A stretch of DNA of 39,151 bases. Origin: JBCDGZ01 sp038750655 (GTDB taxonomy: Bacteria; Bacteroidota; Bacteroidia; Chitinophagales; Saprospiraceae). Location of the stretch: the NCBI GenBank assembly GCA_038750655.1, contig JBCDGZ010000066.1:1-39151 (forward strand), written 5' to 3'. Positions 38,840 through 39,151 of the stretch are shown piece after piece. Numbering within the stretch: position 1 is the first letter of the stretch; every line of letters starts with the position of its first letter. The position numbers were made by a program, and so were the translations under genes. The notes under the pieces are model-generated. The model was not told the DNA's origin and did not search any database. It saw only the letters and a list, made by a program, of their open reading frames with translations.

Positions 38840-39151
38840 ATGAGCACGGTCAAATCAAGTAAAGAATTTTTCTTCAAAGAAGAGATGGAATGGGAGCAAG
38901 TCGATCCTTTACTGCGGCGGCAAATTCATGGCTACGATGACAAAATTATGTTGGTCGTTGCCGACTTTAAAGCTGGTGGCGTCGGACAGCTGCACAATCA
39001 TTATCATTCGCAGGTGACCTACGTAGAAAGCGGGGAGTTTGAAATGACAATCGGCGATCAAGTAAAAACGATTAAGGCCGGAGATTCCTATTACATTCCT
39101 CCAATGGTCATGCACGGCTGCACCTGCATCAAGGATGGAAAATTAATCGAT
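38840..39151 (+). CDS. kdgF: KdgF-like cupin, cut by the window end
   Basis: A 104-codon partial frame, open to the right edge. It is a small cupin: metal-binding GQLHNHYHSQVTYVESGEFEMTIG (His-x-His...Gln/Glu) and second motif AGDSYYIPPMVMHGC. KdgF proteins speed opening of the 4,5-unsaturated uronate released by oligoalginate lyases to the linear ketouronate used for 2-keto-3-deoxygluconate formation. No signal peptide is seen, so it is probably cytoplasmic. The usual length (about 105-115 aa) means only the last few residues are missing. It lies 10 bases after PL17 in the same operon, which supports the assignment strongly. Confidence 0.88.
   Translation, partial: MSTVKSSKEFFFKEEMEWEQVDPLLRRQIHGYDDKIMLVVADFKAGGVGQLHNHYHSQVTYVESGEFEMTIGDQVKTIKAGDSYYIPPMVMHGCTCIKDGKLID

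Overview
The window is a chromosomal segment of a member of the Bacteroidota, most likely a marine Saprospiraceae/Lewinella-like bacterium. The evidence is SusC/SusD-type outer-membrane import genes, a type IX secretion (T9SS) C-terminal sorting domain, an OstA/LptA-like protein, a BatE-like protein, DUF4293, and repeated promoters of the Bacteroidota form (TTTG, about 19-20 bases, then TAnnTTTG). The lineage is inferred from gene families and style, not from a marker-gene comparison.

Layout. 1-459: non-coding DNA with two intrinsic terminators. 460-3168: housekeeping genes ruvX, def, rnhA (reverse), a possible 37-aa membrane peptide, and a TatD nuclease. 3451-3538: tRNA-Ser(GGA). 3620-5968: an ExbB / small membrane protein / ExbD / ExbD energy-transduction operon. 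6048-10449: DUF4293 protein (reverse), an FAD oxidoreductase, an OstA-like LPS-transport protein and a BatE-like TPR/SH3 protein. 10554-12408: a protein of unknown function, then ribosomal genes rplU and rpmA (reverse); rpmA carries an unusual helix-hairpin-helix extension. 12515-15948: a retropepsin-like protease with a PDZ domain (reverse) and a secreted GH65 enzyme. 15949-16395: a 73-bp tandem repeat array with hairpins, plus an inverted repeat. 16479-18317 (reverse): ECF sigma factor, then an anti-sigma/TlpA fusion, then a thioredoxin lipoprotein. 18444-26273: an amino-acid permease, a small unknown gene (reverse), a GH13 alpha-glucosidase, a large metallopeptidase/propeller/barrel protein and a T9SS-sorted protein (reverse).

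26654 to the right edge is an alginate polysaccharide-utilisation locus. A GntR/FadR-type regulator sits behind a palindromic operator. It is followed by SusC, SusD, a PKD surface lipoprotein (probable glycan binder), a PL7 endo-alginate lyase lipoprotein, a PL6 lyase lipoprotein, a PL17 oligoalginate lyase and a KdgF-like cupin cut by the window end. The inferred flow is as follows. PL7 and PL6 cut alginate at the surface. The PKD protein, SusD and SusC bind and import oligomers using TonB/ExbBD energy. PL17 releases unsaturated monouronates, and KdgF opens them toward the 2-keto-3-deoxygluconate pathway, whose remaining genes would lie beyond the window.

The most distinctive observations are: the sigma/anti-sigma-thioredoxin-fold operon, in which the fused TlpA domain has lost its nucleophilic cysteine; the L27-HhH fusion; the 73-bp repeat array whose hairpin arms change in a compensatory way; and the FadR-type operator at the head of the alginate locus.
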